Origin: Micropterix aruncella
Lineage: Eukaryota; Arthropoda; Insecta; Lepidoptera; Micropterigidae
Assembly: GCA_944548615.1 (NCBI GenBank)
Contig: OX155967.1
Coordinates: 25,573,898-25,637,897 of the forward strand
Length of the DNA stretch: 64,000 bases
Reading direction: 5' to 3'
A model generated the notes under the pieces. The model ran no database searches, was not told where the DNA came from, and was given only the letters and a program-made list of their open reading frames with translations. The position numbers and the translations under genes are program-made. Position 1 is the stretch's first letter. Every line of letters starts with the position of its first letter. This document shows, one piece after another, positions 1-10,074 of the stretch.

Positions 1-546
1 TTTCTACTCCTCGACGAAGTTGACAGCCATCGACGAGGCAGCCAACCGGCTCGAAACCGCAGCATCACTCACCGTAACCGGCGTGGGAGCCGGGGCAGTA
101 GCTCATACGATGGAGGAGGCTTCGGAGGTCGCTCCGCTTGCGGTGTCCGTCTTATCATCGTCCGTGAGCTGGTCATTTCTCCTCTTAGTTGTCTGTGGAG
201 GCGACCTCTTCTTCAGCTTCCTCCTCTTGCCGGTCCTGTCCGCAGCAGAGATATCCGCCCTCGGCGCAATCTCGAGTTGGAGGGTGGATGGGGGGGGTGG
301 GGGCGATTTCCCGCCGCCCACCACAGCCCCTCTCACCCTCTCAAGCCCAGGGAGGGGCGGGAAGGCCCCAGCCCCTCTCCGGCGACGCCGGAACGGCAAC
401 CGCACCCGTGGGACCCGCCGTCGCTACTCTTCGCCTACCGGAGCAAGAGGGGGCGGGGGCCGGCGGGTCGGGAGGGTGGGCGACCGGGGGATGCGGGGCG
501 ACCTCCTGAAGGGATCGCCGCCACCGCCCGGGTCACTACTCGCCAT
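1..546 (-). pseudogene. R1-like retrotransposon gag N-terminal fragment, unit 1
   Basis: The minus strand starts at ATG 546-544 with MASSDPGGGGDPFRRSPRIP, the same start as ORF1 of the retrotransposon at 28405-33240 (ATG at 33179). After about 40 residues the frame stops (TAG). A second frame then shows Pro-rich sequence and KRRNDQLTDDD, matching the KRRNDNSSDEE stretch of the longer copy. The fragment ends near unit position 1, well before any zinc knuckle. GC-rich codon use fits R1-like elements, not the neighbouring AT-rich DNA. It is dead as a gene. Confidence 0.8.
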
Positions 547-1079
547 CGGGGAAACGCGAGGAAACGCATTGTCACACTGCTCACACGGGAATATTTAACG
601 GAAAAATCCTCCAGATCCCTCACGGGACCGTCGAGCCCACGGGGCAAGGGCGCGCCCGCGCCCACGTAGACCAGGAGGTTCCCGGCAGCGGCGCGCGACA
701 CGGCCGCAGCTAAAAACTTAGCTCGCGAACGCCCCTTCATACTGCTCACAGCTAACAGCTCACACACCGCAGGCCTGCGCAGGCCCGCTGCGCCCCACAG
801 TGGCGGCCGCTACCCCGGCGCGGAGCAGGGGCGATCGCCCTCAAGCCCCACCCAGAGTGCCACCCGCGGCACACTCGCCAGCGAGGATGCCACAGAACAC
901 TTTCACTGACAGCTGTCAAAGTTTATCAATCTCGGAAATTCTCTTTTTTCCGGCCCTGTGGAAGAAACTTCGACAGGAAACGAAACGTCAACAGTCCGGT
1001 CACAGGAAACAAAGTGAAAACACCAGAAAAACTGGTAAAAAAGACGGTGAAAACAACTACGAGGCGGAGAAGTGTTGCG
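547..1079. other. R1-like 5' leader and junction DNA (unit 1; same in other units)
   Basis: GC-rich sequence upstream of the gag ATG, presumably the 5' UTR of the minus-oriented fragment, then the junction with the plus-oriented 3' UTR fragment. Contains the palindrome TGACAGCTGTCA at about 909. No gene seen. Confidence 0.4.
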
Positions 1080-1611
1080 AATGCGTGCGTCAGCGACGAC
1101 TACCCAGCCCGAAGTCTATGTGCCGTCCCCCAAACCGCCCCTGCGGGCGCGTCCCCTGCCTGAGGACCTTGGTTAGGCCGTCCCCCACGAGACCACCCCA
1201 TGACCTATACGTCTACATATCCCCTCACCAGCCACTTAGTCCCCCTGACATACTGTCTGTGTTTGGTAGCCTGTCTTCTTTAATCTTCAATTATTATTAT
1301 TTGTGTTTCTTTTATTATTATTTTGACTTCTATTTTTATTCTGTGTTTGCATGCATTTCAATGTTAAAATTTTTATTTGTAAATTTCGCTTGTATGCAAT
1401 TGTTCGCTTGTATGCTTGTTTTTTTTTAAAACTGAATAAATGGGTTCTCGGGGTGGTACGGGTGGTGGCTACCTTTCTTTATCTCCCGCGCGTATACCCT
1501 TCTGGTACGCGCGGGGTGTCGTTGCATGACATCCCGGGCAGATAAGACGACCTCCGTCGTTATAACTGCCCGGGCGGTAGGTGGGTTCTCCACCCTCACC
1601 TGCCGCCTTGA
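1080..1611 (+). mobile_element. R1-like retrotransposon 3' UTR fragment, unit 1
   Basis: The plus strand here matches the minus-strand 3' end of the element at 28405-28936. Shared landmarks are CGCCCCTGYGGGYGCGTSCCC near 1138, GTCGTTGCATGACATCC near 1518, GGGCAGATAARACGACC and the final YTCNACCCTCRCCTG near 1589-1601. The fragment therefore points the opposite way to the gag fragment beside it, so they cannot be parts of one simple truncated copy. AATAAA lies at 1436. Confidence 0.8.
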
Positions 1612-2598
1612 AACCACTAAAGTAGCTGCTCTTAGAACAAATTGAAATCAAAGTGAGCTATGTCACGAATCTTAAGGGCTTGCATATGGCAGCCAGATTT
1701 CTGCTACTCGGCCAAATCGTTTGAAAAATTTGCCAACCCTCACCGCGCGTAATGCTAAGCAAAGGCATTTGCCGAGACATCCCTCTGCTAACTCCCGTCG
1801 CACCCTACCTCCGCATTGCGCTGTCGCTCGAGAGTGCGTCTAACGTTCTCTCGGTATACTGTGCTCAAACACTAGTGCTGAACTAAAAAAGCTAGACGGT
1901 GAGTGAAAGGTGAGAGCGGCAGGCGGAGATTGGAGAAAATATGCTAGCCAACGGCTAGTCTAATATAATGAATAAAACATACAAATGTATCTTACTTATT
2001 CCGACTTTTTATTAAAAATCTTTGACGGTCTTGTCTTGGGGACTCTCGGCTTATTAACTCTCGGAGTCCTCTATGGTCGCGATATCGGCTGGACACAAAG
2101 CTTTTTTGGAGCGAGCGTCCCACCCGATACGCTGTTATTGCAGATTATTCTGGGGTCCGGTAGACTAATGTGGACTGTAATTGATGGTTAAATAATTACC
2201 AGACCCCCGTGTCCTTAGGGATTTCTTGACCTCCGGTCCGTAGGCCAAATTGAGAGCGGTGCTCAGGGCTATCCCTCGAAGCTCGCAGACTTGTACTGGT
2301 AGTCTCACTGAGGAGCTTATGCGGGCACTTGAAATAAGTCAGTTTATATTGGGACGAAATATATTTATTGAATTTTTAAATATGTACATTAATTGCTCTT
2401 CGTTCACCAACGCACTTATTATTAATTATAAAAAGTATATATCACTATAACTATCGTATTATTACCGCGCGAACGCTCAGTTATAAGCTAGAACGTTTAG
2501 ACGCGCGTGCCGCAGCTAATGCGTATAGCTGGAGAGAGTGAAAATATGGAAACCGGTTTAGCGCGCAATCGCGCCCACTATATCCGATTTCGCGTAAG
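1612..2598. other. Unassigned part of the array unit (unit 1; same in other units)
   Basis: About 1 kb without a recognisable gene. It includes the 3' flank of the minus-strand gene; AATAAA on minus at about 2367-2362 could be its poly(A) signal. A 68-codon plus frame at 1985-2191 is destroyed by a 16-bp deletion in unit 2, so it is probably not a gene. Confidence 0.5.
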
Positions 2599-2964
2599 CT
2601 ATATCCTGAGCCAAGGCAAAAGGTGTTTCCTGCCTATCTCCTGCGCTATCGGGTCAACGACATCACCGAACCACTCTCTCCACCGCTCGCGTTCCACGTT
2701 GTTCCACCACCTTGCGGCGGCTTCGTCCTCGTACACCCGCTTCAGCCTCTCCTCTTCTTTCCGGTATTCTCGCAAAGCGTCGTCGTCAAACTTGGAAGCT
2801 GGATTAGCGCTGTTCTCAATGCGCCAAATCTCCAAGTCTGGATCAGATATTTTTTGAGGGTCCTCAACCTCTTCAACAGGTCCCTCAGGTTGCCCAGGGT
2901 CTGATCTCCCTGGGTCTAGTGAAAAACCGAGGCAAACTCCACCGGCACCTCGCCAATGCGTCCT
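2599..2964 (-). CDS. Overlapping downstream frame (121 codons, no ATG), copy 1
   Basis: In the -1 frame relative to the secreted-protein gene, an open frame begins after a TAA at 2965-2967, overlaps the last 16 codons of the gene and runs to a stop at 2599. It has no ATG near its start. The predicted peptide is first Pro/Glu/Asp-rich (residues about 20-45), then strongly charged and helical (EYRKEEERLKRVYEDEAAAR), then aromatic (WREWFGD). Its composition is protein-like and it ends near the 3' end of the unit gene. It could be reached by -1 frameshifting in the 49-nt overlap, by splicing, or not be translated at all. I see no homologue. Confidence 0.4.
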   Translation of the reverse strand, partial: RTHWRGAGGVCLGFSLDPGRSDPGQPEGPVEEVEDPQKISDPDLEIWRIENSANPASKFDDDALREYRKEEERLKRVYEDEAAARWWNNVERERWREWFGDVVDPIAQEIGRKHLLPWLRI

Positions 2965-3683
2965 TTACTTGATACCGACCACGTGACCTCGAGAGCAGCC
3001 TCACTCCCACCATTGCCTCTCGCTACCTCGTTGGCGTTACCAATAACAACATCGAAGGGACCGTTCAATTCCGGGCACCACATTGTGGGGTCCATTATCA
3101 TCACGGCACCATTCATGCTACCAAAGCTCTCGCGCGATCTCCATGCGTAGAGGGCTTTGCAACCTTCCTTCCTGAACATCTCAGGCGTAAAAACGCCCGC
3201 GTCCTTCATTCTGAATACGGTCTTTACTCTTTCACCTCCTTCGGCCACCCAAGCACCAAGGTACCTATCTTTCCAAACCGGAACGTCTCTAGGTATCGGA
3301 CCAGCACTGTAAAACAGCACTGGTTTTGTGTAGGATGTTTTCAAATATACGGCCATCTTCGTGGCGTACCATTCCCTCGGGTCAATGTTTATTGACATAC
3401 TGCTGTGGAAGTACGGATCGTGTTGTACTCCCATTACCAGTTCATTGTCAAACCCGGACATGACGCCAATGCCATAATATTTGTTTTCCGCTGGTTGCCG
3501 AGCCAAGATTCGCATCAGGGTAAAACGGGCCATCTCCTCTGAGATGGCCCCAGTCTCCAGAAGGGAGAATACACAGACTCCGGCCTTGCCGAACTCCTTA
3601 TGGGCCAAACAGTCACTGTTACCAGTGACAATAACAGCGGCCGCCAGAAGGGCGGCCACTCTAATGATTTTAATTAACAACAT
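2916..3683 (-). CDS. Predicted secreted protein of unknown family, copy 1
   Basis: A 255-residue frame from ATG to TAG. The first 20-25 residues look like a signal peptide: a basic start (MLLIKIIR), a hydrophobic core rich in Ala/Val/Leu, then polar residues GNSDC. The mature part has a few cysteines (about residues 25 and 37, and two in the last third, in EGCKAL and MWCPEL), which fits an extracellular disulphide-bonded protein. No other membrane segment is obvious and I recognise no domain. Aromatic-rich stretches (KYYGIGVMSG, DPYFHSS, VWKDRYLGAW) suggest a folded beta-rich protein, which is inference. The ATG is chosen because it follows a TATA promoter by about 100 bp and starts the signal peptide; the leader contains no other ATG. 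A second frame overlaps its 3' end. It could be an amplified host gene or the cargo of an unknown element. Confidence 0.85.
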   Translation of the reverse strand: MLLIKIIRVAALLAAAVIVTGNSDCLAHKEFGKAGVCVFSLLETGAISEEMARFTLMRILARQPAENKYYGIGVMSGFDNELVMGVQHDPYFHSSMSINIDPREWYATKMAVYLKTSYTKPVLFYSAGPIPRDVPVWKDRYLGAWVAEGGERVKTVFRMKDAGVFTPEMFRKEGCKALYAWRSRESFGSMNGAVMIMDPTMWCPELNGPFDVVIGNANEVARGNGGSEAALEVTWSVSSKGRIGEVPVEFASVFH

Positions 3684-3762
3684 CTAAATTTTCAATAAAA
3701 CTTAGTTAATTTAATAGAATATAATTCACAAACAAGCTAAAACAGTAATAGTCACAAGCTCT

Positions 3763-3788
3763 AGTTGAATCCACTCCGCACTTTTATA
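3763..3788 (-). promoter_or_regulatory. TATA box and weak initiator of secreted-protein gene, copy 1
   Basis: On the minus strand TATAAAAG (3788 to 3781) lies 98 bp upstream of the ATG. A weak initiator-like TCAACT follows at 3768-3763. The AT-rich leader has no ATG before the gene start. Confidence 0.6.
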
Positions 3789-4239
3789 TCTTCCTGTCAT
3801 CTCCTTGAGCTGGCCGTCGCGACGCCGGCGCAGCTTATCTGATTCGTCGCCGCTTAGTTACCCCCCTCGCACTGATCAATCAGCGTACATCGCCGACGCG
3901 AAATCCTCCCCATCGGAGAGAGAGAGAGAGATGCCGCGCTACGACCCGCAGTCTATCTCTGTCCGACTTTCCGCCGAGCTATACAATGCTAGACATACGC
4001 GCGGGGGATCCGATATAATGCTTTTAAAGACAGGACCGCAGACAGGTCCTTATACCACATTCCTCCCTCGATATTGAATTGGCATATGTTAATAATTGTA
4101 CGTATTTATTATGACCATTATTTTACAAAAACTACACTCGTCATATGTCATATTACCAACATAAATATTTTGTTACAATAGCCGCCCTGGCAGTATATCC
4201 GTAAGATATTGCCTTCTAGCAATAGGCCCACCATGTTGC
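3789..4239. other. Upstream region of the secreted-protein gene and unit end (unit 1)
   Basis: Moderately GC-rich to about 4030, including a GA microsatellite near 3920 with different repeat numbers in type A and type B units, then AT-rich to the unit end. The GGACCGCAGACAGGTCC stretch near 4035 is a small imperfect palindrome. No gene seen. Confidence 0.4.
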
Positions 4240-4786
4240 TTTCTACTCCTCGACGAAGTTGACAGCCATCGACGAGGCAGCCAACCGGCTCGAAACCGCA
4301 GCATCACTCACCGTAACCGGCGTGGGAGCCGGGGCAGTAGCTCATACGATGGAGGAGGCTTCGGAGGTCGCTCCGCTTGCGGTGTCCGTCTTATCATCGT
4401 CCGTGAGCTGGTCATTTCTCCTCTTAGTTGTCTGTGGAGGCGACCTCTTCTTCAGCTTCCTCCTCTTGCCGGTCCTGTCCGCAGCAGAGATATCCGCCCT
4501 CGGCGCAATCTCGAGTTGGAGGGTGGATGGGGGGGGGTGGGGGCGATTTCCCGCCGCCCACCACAGCCCCTCTCACCCTCTCAAGCCCAGGGAGGGGCGG
4601 GAAGGCCCCAGCCCCTCTCCGGCGACGCCGGAACGGCAACCGCACCCGTGGGACCCGCCGTCGCTACTCTTCGCCTACCGGAGCAAGAGGGGGCGGGGGC
4701 CGGCGGGTCGGGAGGGTGGGCGACCGGGGGATGCGGGGCGACCTCCTGAAGGGATCGCCGCCACCGCCCGGGTCACTACTCGCCAT
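4240..4786 (-). pseudogene. R1-like gag fragment, unit 2
   Basis: ATG at 4786-4784. One more G in the run near 4528 than in the other units shifts the internal frames once more, consistent with no coding constraint. Confidence 0.8.
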
Positions 4787-5319
4787 CGGGGAAACGCGAG
4801 GAAACGCATTGTCACACTGCTCACACGGGAATATTTAACGGAAAAATCCTCCAGATCCCTCACGGGACCGTCGAGCCCACGGGGCAAGGGCGCGCCCGCG
4901 CCCACGTAGACCAGGAGGTTCCCGGCAGCGGCGCGCGACACGGCCGCAGCTAAAAACTTAGCTCGCGAACGCCCCTTCATACTGCTCACAGCTAACAGCT
5001 CACACACCGCAGGCCTGCGCAGGCCCGCTGCGCCCCACAGTGGCGGCCGCTACCCCGGCGCGGAGCAGGGGCGATCGCCCTCAAGCCCCACCCAGAGTGC
5101 CACCCGCGGCACACTCGCCAGCGAGGATGCCACAGAACACTTTCACTGACAGCTGTCAAAGTTTATCAATCTCGGAAATTCTCTTTTTTCCGGCCCTGTG
5201 GAAGAAACTTCGACAGGAAACGAAACGTCAACAGTCCGGTCACAGGAAACAAAGTGAAAACACCAGAAAAACTGGTAAAAAAGACGGTGAAAACAACTAC
5301 GAGGCGGAGAAGTGTTGCG

Positions 5320-5853
5320 AATGCGTGCGTCAGCGACGACTACCCAGCCCGAAGTCTATGTGCCGTCCCCCAAACCGCCCCTGCGGGCGCGTCCCCTGCC
5401 TGAGGACCTTGGTTAGGCCGTCCCCCACGAGACCACCCCATGACCTATACGTCTACATATCCCCTCACCAGCCACTTAGTCCCCCTGACATACTGTCTGT
5501 GTTTGGTAGCCTGTCTTCTTTAATCTTCAATTATTATTATTTGTGTTTCTTTTATTATTATTTTGACTTCTATTTTTATTCTGTGTTTGCATGCATTTCA
5601 ATGTTAAAATTTTTCATTTGTAAATTTCGCTTGTATGCAATTGTTCGCTTGTATGCTTGTTTTTTTTTTTAAACTGAATAAATGGGTTCTCGGGGTGGTA
5701 CGGGTGGTGGCTACCTTTCTTTATCTCCCGCGCGTATACCCTTCTGGTACGCGCGGGGTGTCGTTGCATGACATCCCGGGCAGATAAGACGACCTCCGTC
5801 GTTATAACTGCCCGGGCGGTAGGTGGGTTCTCCACCCTCACCTGCCGCCTTGA
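5320..5853 (+). mobile_element. R1-like 3' UTR fragment, unit 2
   Basis: Carries the type B extra C and longer T run just before the GC-rich terminal block; landmark GTTGCATGAC at 5763. Confidence 0.8.
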
Positions 5854-6824
5854 AACCACTAAAGTAGCTGCTCTTAGAACAAATTGAAATCAAAGTGAGC
5901 TATGTCACGAATCTTAAGGGCTTGCATATGGCAGCCAGATTTCTGCTACTCGGCCAAATCGTTTGAAAAATTTGCCAACCCTCACCGCGCGTAATGCTAA
6001 GCAAAGGCATTTGCCGAGACATCCCTCTGCTAACTCCCCTCGCACCCTACCTCCGCATTGCGCTGTCGCTCGAGAGTGCGTCTAACGTTCTCTCGGTATA
6101 CTGTGCTCAAACACTAGTGCTGAACTAAAAAAGCTAGACGGTGAGTGAAAGGTGAGAGCGGCAGGCGGAGATTGGAGAAAATATGCTAGCCAACGGCTAG
6201 TCTAATATAATGAATAAAACATACAAATGTATCTTACTTATTCCGACTTTTTATTAAAAATCTTTGACGGTCTTGTCTTGGGGACTCTCGGCTTATTAAC
6301 TCTCGCGATATCGGCTGGACACAAAGCTTTTTTGGAGCGAGCGTCCCACCCGATACGCTGTTATTGCAGATTATTCTGGGGTCCGGTAGACTAATGTGGA
6401 CTGTAATTGATGGTTAAATAATTACCAGACCCCCGTGTCCTTAGGGATTTCTTGACCTCCGGTCCGTAGGCCAAATTGAGAGCGGTGCTCAGGGCTATCC
6501 CTCGAAGCTCGCAGACTTGTACTGGTAGTCTCACTGAGGAGCTTATGCGGGCACTTGAAATAAGTCAGTTTATATTGGGACGAAATATATTTATTGAATT
6601 TTTAAATATGTACATTAATTGCTCTTCGTTCACCAACGCACTTATTATTAATTATAAAAAGTATATATCACTATAACTATCGTATTATTACCGCGCGAAC
6701 GCTCAGTTATAAGCTAGAACGTTTAGACGCGCGTGCCGCAGCTAATGCGTATAGCTGGAGAGAGTGAAAATATGGAAACCGGTTTAGCGCGCAATCGCGC
6801 CCACTATATCCGATTTCGCGTAAG

Positions 6825-7190
6825 CTATATCCTGAGCCAAGGCAAAAGGTGTTTCCTGCCTATCTCCTGCGCTATCGGGTCAACGACATCACCGAACCAC
6901 TCTCTCCACCGCTCGCGTTCCACGTTGTTCCACCACCTTGCGGCGGCTTCGTCCTCGTACACCCGCTTCAGCCTCTCCTCTTCTTTCCGGTATTCTCGCA
7001 AAGCGTCGTCGTCAAACTTGGAAGCTGGATTAGCGCTGTTCTCAATGCGCCAAATCTCCAAGTCTGGATCAGATATTTTTTGAGGGTCCTCAACCTCTTC
7101 AACAGGTCCCTCAGGTTGCCCAGGGTCTGATCTCCCTGGGTCTAGTGAAAAACCGAGGCAAACTCCACCGGCACCTCGCCAATGCGTCCT
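6825..7190 (-). CDS. Overlapping downstream frame, copy 2
   Basis: Same frame, same stop and same peptide as copy 1; no change interrupts it in this unit. Confidence 0.38.
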   Translation of the reverse strand, partial: RTHWRGAGGVCLGFSLDPGRSDPGQPEGPVEEVEDPQKISDPDLEIWRIENSANPASKFDDDALREYRKEEERLKRVYEDEAAARWWNNVERERWREWFGDVVDPIAQEIGRKHLLPWLRI

Positions 7191-7909
7191 TTACTTGATA
7201 CCGACCACGTGACCTCGAGAGCAGCCTCACTCCCACCATTGCCTCTCGCTACCTCGTTGGCGTTACCAATAACAACATCGAAGGGACCGTTCAATTCCGG
7301 GCACCACATTGTGGGGTCCATTATCATCACGGCACCATTCATGCTACCAAAGCTCTCGCGCGATCTCCATGCGTAGAGGGCTTTGCAACCTTCCTTCCTG
7401 AACATCTCAGGCGTAAAAACGCCCGCGTCCTTCATTCTGAATACGGTCTTTACTCTTTCACCTCCTTCGGCCACCCAAGCACCAAGGTACCTATCTTTCC
7501 AAACCGGAACGTCTCTAGGTATCGGACCAGCACTGTAAAACAGCACTGGTTTTGTGTAGGATGTTTTCAAATATACGGCCATCTTCGTGGCGTACCATTC
7601 CCTCGGGTCAATGTTTATTGACATACTGCTGTGGAAGTACGGATCGTGTTGTACTCCCATTACCAGTTCATTGTCAAACCCGGACATGACGCCAATGCCA
7701 TAATATTTGTTTTCCGCTGGTTGCCGAGCCAAGATTCGCATCAGGGTAAAACGGGCCATCTCCTCTGAGATGGCCCCAGTCTCCAGAAGGGAGAATACAC
7801 AGACTCCGGCCTTGCCGAACTCCTTATGGGCCAAACAGTCACTGTTACCAGTGACAATAACAGCGGCCGCCAGAAGGGCGGCCACTCTAATGATTTTAAT
7901 TAACAACAT
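7142..7909 (-). CDS. Predicted secreted protein of unknown family, copy 2
   Basis: Translates to exactly the same 255 residues as the copy at 2916-3683. It lies in a type B unit, whose promoter region carries the A variant seven bases from the TATA box. Confidence 0.85.
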   Translation of the reverse strand: MLLIKIIRVAALLAAAVIVTGNSDCLAHKEFGKAGVCVFSLLETGAISEEMARFTLMRILARQPAENKYYGIGVMSGFDNELVMGVQHDPYFHSSMSINIDPREWYATKMAVYLKTSYTKPVLFYSAGPIPRDVPVWKDRYLGAWVAEGGERVKTVFRMKDAGVFTPEMFRKEGCKALYAWRSRESFGSMNGAVMIMDPTMWCPELNGPFDVVIGNANEVARGNGGSEAALEVTWSVSSKGRIGEVPVEFASVFH

Positions 7910-7988
7910 CTAAATTTTCAATAAAACTTAGTTAATTTAATAGAATATAATTCACAAACAAGCTAAAACAGTAATAGTCACAAGCTCT

Positions 7989-8014
7989 AGTTGAATCCAC
8001 TCCACACTTTTATA
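7989..8014 (-). promoter_or_regulatory. TATA box of secreted-protein gene, copy 2
   Basis: TATAAAAG at 8014-8007 (minus). The adjacent downstream base pair differs from type A units (CACA instead of CGCA on plus). Confidence 0.6.
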
Positions 8015-8463
8015 TCTTCCTGTCATCTCCTTGAGCTGGCCGTCGCGACGCCGGCGCAGCTTATCTGATTCGTCGCCGCTTAGTTACCCCCCTCGCACTG
8101 ATCAATCAGCGTACATCGCCGACGCGAAATCCTCCCCATCGGAGAGAGAGAGAGATGCCGCGCTACGACCCGCAGTCTATCTCTGTCCGACTTTCCACCG
8201 AGCTATACAATGCTAGACATACGCGCGGGGGATCCGATATAATGCTTTTAAAGACAGGACCGCAGACAGGTCCTTATACCACATTCCTCCCTCGATATTG
8301 AATTGGCATATGTTAATAATTGTACGTATTTATTATGACCATTATTTTACAAAAACTACACTCGTCATATGTCATATTACCAACATAAATATTTTGTTAC
8401 AATAGCCGCCCTGGCAGTATATCCGTAAGATATTGCCTTCTAGCAATAGGCCCACCATGTTGC

Positions 8464-9009
8464 TTTCTACTCCTCGACGAAGTTGACAGCCATCGACGAG
8501 GCAGCCAACCGGCTCGAAACCGCAGCATCACTCACCGTAACCGGCGTGGGAGCCGGGGCAGTAGCTCATACGATGGAGGAGGCTTCGGAGGTCGCTCCGC
8601 TTGCGGTGTCCGTCTTATCATCGTCCGTGAGCTGGTCATTTCTCCTCTTAGTTGTCTGTGGAGGCGACCTCTTCTTCAGCTTCCTCCTCTTGCCGGTCCT
8701 GTCCGCAGCAGAGATATCCGCCCTCGGCGCAATCTCGAGTTGGAGGGTGGATGGGGGGGGTGGGGGCGATTTCCCGCCGCCCACCACAGCCCCTCTCACC
8801 CTCTCAAGCCCAGGGAGGGGCGGGAAGGCCCCAGCCCCTCTCCGGCGACGCCGGAACGGCAACCGCACCCGTGGGACCCGCCGTCGCTACTCTTCGCCTA
8901 CCGGAGCAAGAGGGGGCGGGGGCCGGCGGGTCGGGAGGGTGGGCGACCGGGGGATGCGGGGCGACCTCCTGAAGGGATCGCCGCCACCGCCCGGGTCACT
9001 ACTCGCCAT
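8464..9009 (-). pseudogene. R1-like gag fragment, unit 3
   Basis: ATG at 9009-9007; same early TAG as unit 1. Confidence 0.8.
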
Positions 9010-9542
9010 CGGGGAAACGCGAGGAAACGCATTGTCACACTGCTCACACGGGAATATTTAACGGAAAAATCCTCCAGATCCCTCACGGGACCGTCGAGCC
9101 CACAGGGCAAGGGCGCGCCCGCGCCCACGTAGACCAGGAGGTTCCCGGCAGCGGCGCGCGACACGGCCGCAGCTAAAAACTTAGCTCGCGAACGCCCCTT
9201 CATACTGCTCACAGCTAACAGCTCACACACCGCAGGCCTGCGCAGGCCCGCTGCGCCCCACAGTGGCGGCCGCTACCCCGGCGCGGAGCAGGGGCGATCG
9301 CCCTCAAGCCCCACCCAGAGTGCCACCCGCGGCACACTCGCCAGCGAGGATGCCACAGAACACTTTCACTGACAGCTGTCAAAGTTTATCAATCTCGGAA
9401 ATTCTCTTTTTTCCGGCCCTGTGGAAGAAACTTCGACAGGAAACGAAACGTCAACAGTCCGGTCACAGGAAACAAAGTGAAAACACCAGAAAAACTGGTA
9501 AAAAAGACGGTGAAAACAACTACGAGGCGGAGAAGTGTTGCG

Positions 9543-10074
9543 AATGCGTGCGTCAGCGACGACTACCCAGCCCGAAGTCTATGTGCCGTCCCCCAAACCG
9601 CCCCTGCGGGCGCGTCCCCTGCCTGAGGACCTTGGTTAGGCCGTCCCCCACGAGACCACCCCATGACCTATACGTCTACATATCCCCTCACCAGCCACTT
9701 AGTCCCCCTGACATACTGTCTGTGTTTGGTAGCCTGTCTTCTTTAATCTTCAATTATTATTATTTGTGTTTCTTTTATTATTATTTTGACTTCTATTTTT
9801 ATTCTGTGTTTGCATGCATTTCAATGTTAAAATTTTTATTTGTAAATTTCGCTTGTATGCAATTGTTCGCTTGTATGCTTGTTTTTTTTTAAAACTGAAT
9901 AAATGGGTTCTCGGGGTGGTACGGGTGGTGGCTACCTTTCTTTATCTCCCGCGCGTATACCCTTCTGGTACGCGCGGGGTGTCGTTGCATGACATCCCGG
10001 GCAGATAAGACGACCTCCGTCGTTATAACTGCCCGGGCGGTAGGTGGGTTCTCCACCCTCACCTGCCGCCTTGA
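9543..10074 (+). mobile_element. R1-like 3' UTR fragment, unit 3
   Basis: Type A version; landmark GTTGCATGAC at 9984. Confidence 0.8.

Larger units (their letters stand above)
1..4239 (-). repeat. Array unit 1 (type A)
   Basis: Reference copy. Content from left to right: R1-like gag fragment (-), its 5' leader, R1-like 3' UTR (+), about 1 kb of unassigned DNA, the 3' region and coding region of the secreted-protein gene (-), its promoter, and 0.4 kb of AT-rich DNA. A private change is G in the motif TCCCGTCGC near 1797, where the other copies have C. Confidence 0.95.
4240..8463 (-). repeat. Array unit 2 (type B)
   Basis: Differs from unit 1 by a longer G run near 4528, an extra C near 5614, a longer T run near 5662, a 16-bp deletion near 6305, A for G near 8005 and a shorter GA microsatellite near 8148. 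Private A at about 8198 in CTTTCCACC. Confidence 0.95.

Noticed and set aside
20..598. Long open frames on plus in the GC-rich part of each array unit (also at 4259, 8483, 12723)
   Set aside because: They are shadows of the minus-strand gag fragment: high GC leaves few stops, and the frames change with the length of a G run (unit 2 differs).
800..1429. Frame of about 209 codons on plus (also 5040, 9263; split in unit 4)
   Set aside because: It runs through leader, junction and retrotransposon 3' UTR, ends in low-complexity Tyr/Phe sequence and is broken in unit 4 by a 2-bp change.
1985..2191. 68-codon hydrophobic frame on plus
   Set aside because: A 16-bp deletion destroys it in unit 2, and no start context or family is evident.
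2916..3683. Assigning the secreted protein to a known viral, toxin or enzyme family
   Set aside because: I recognise no motif; a name would be a guess.
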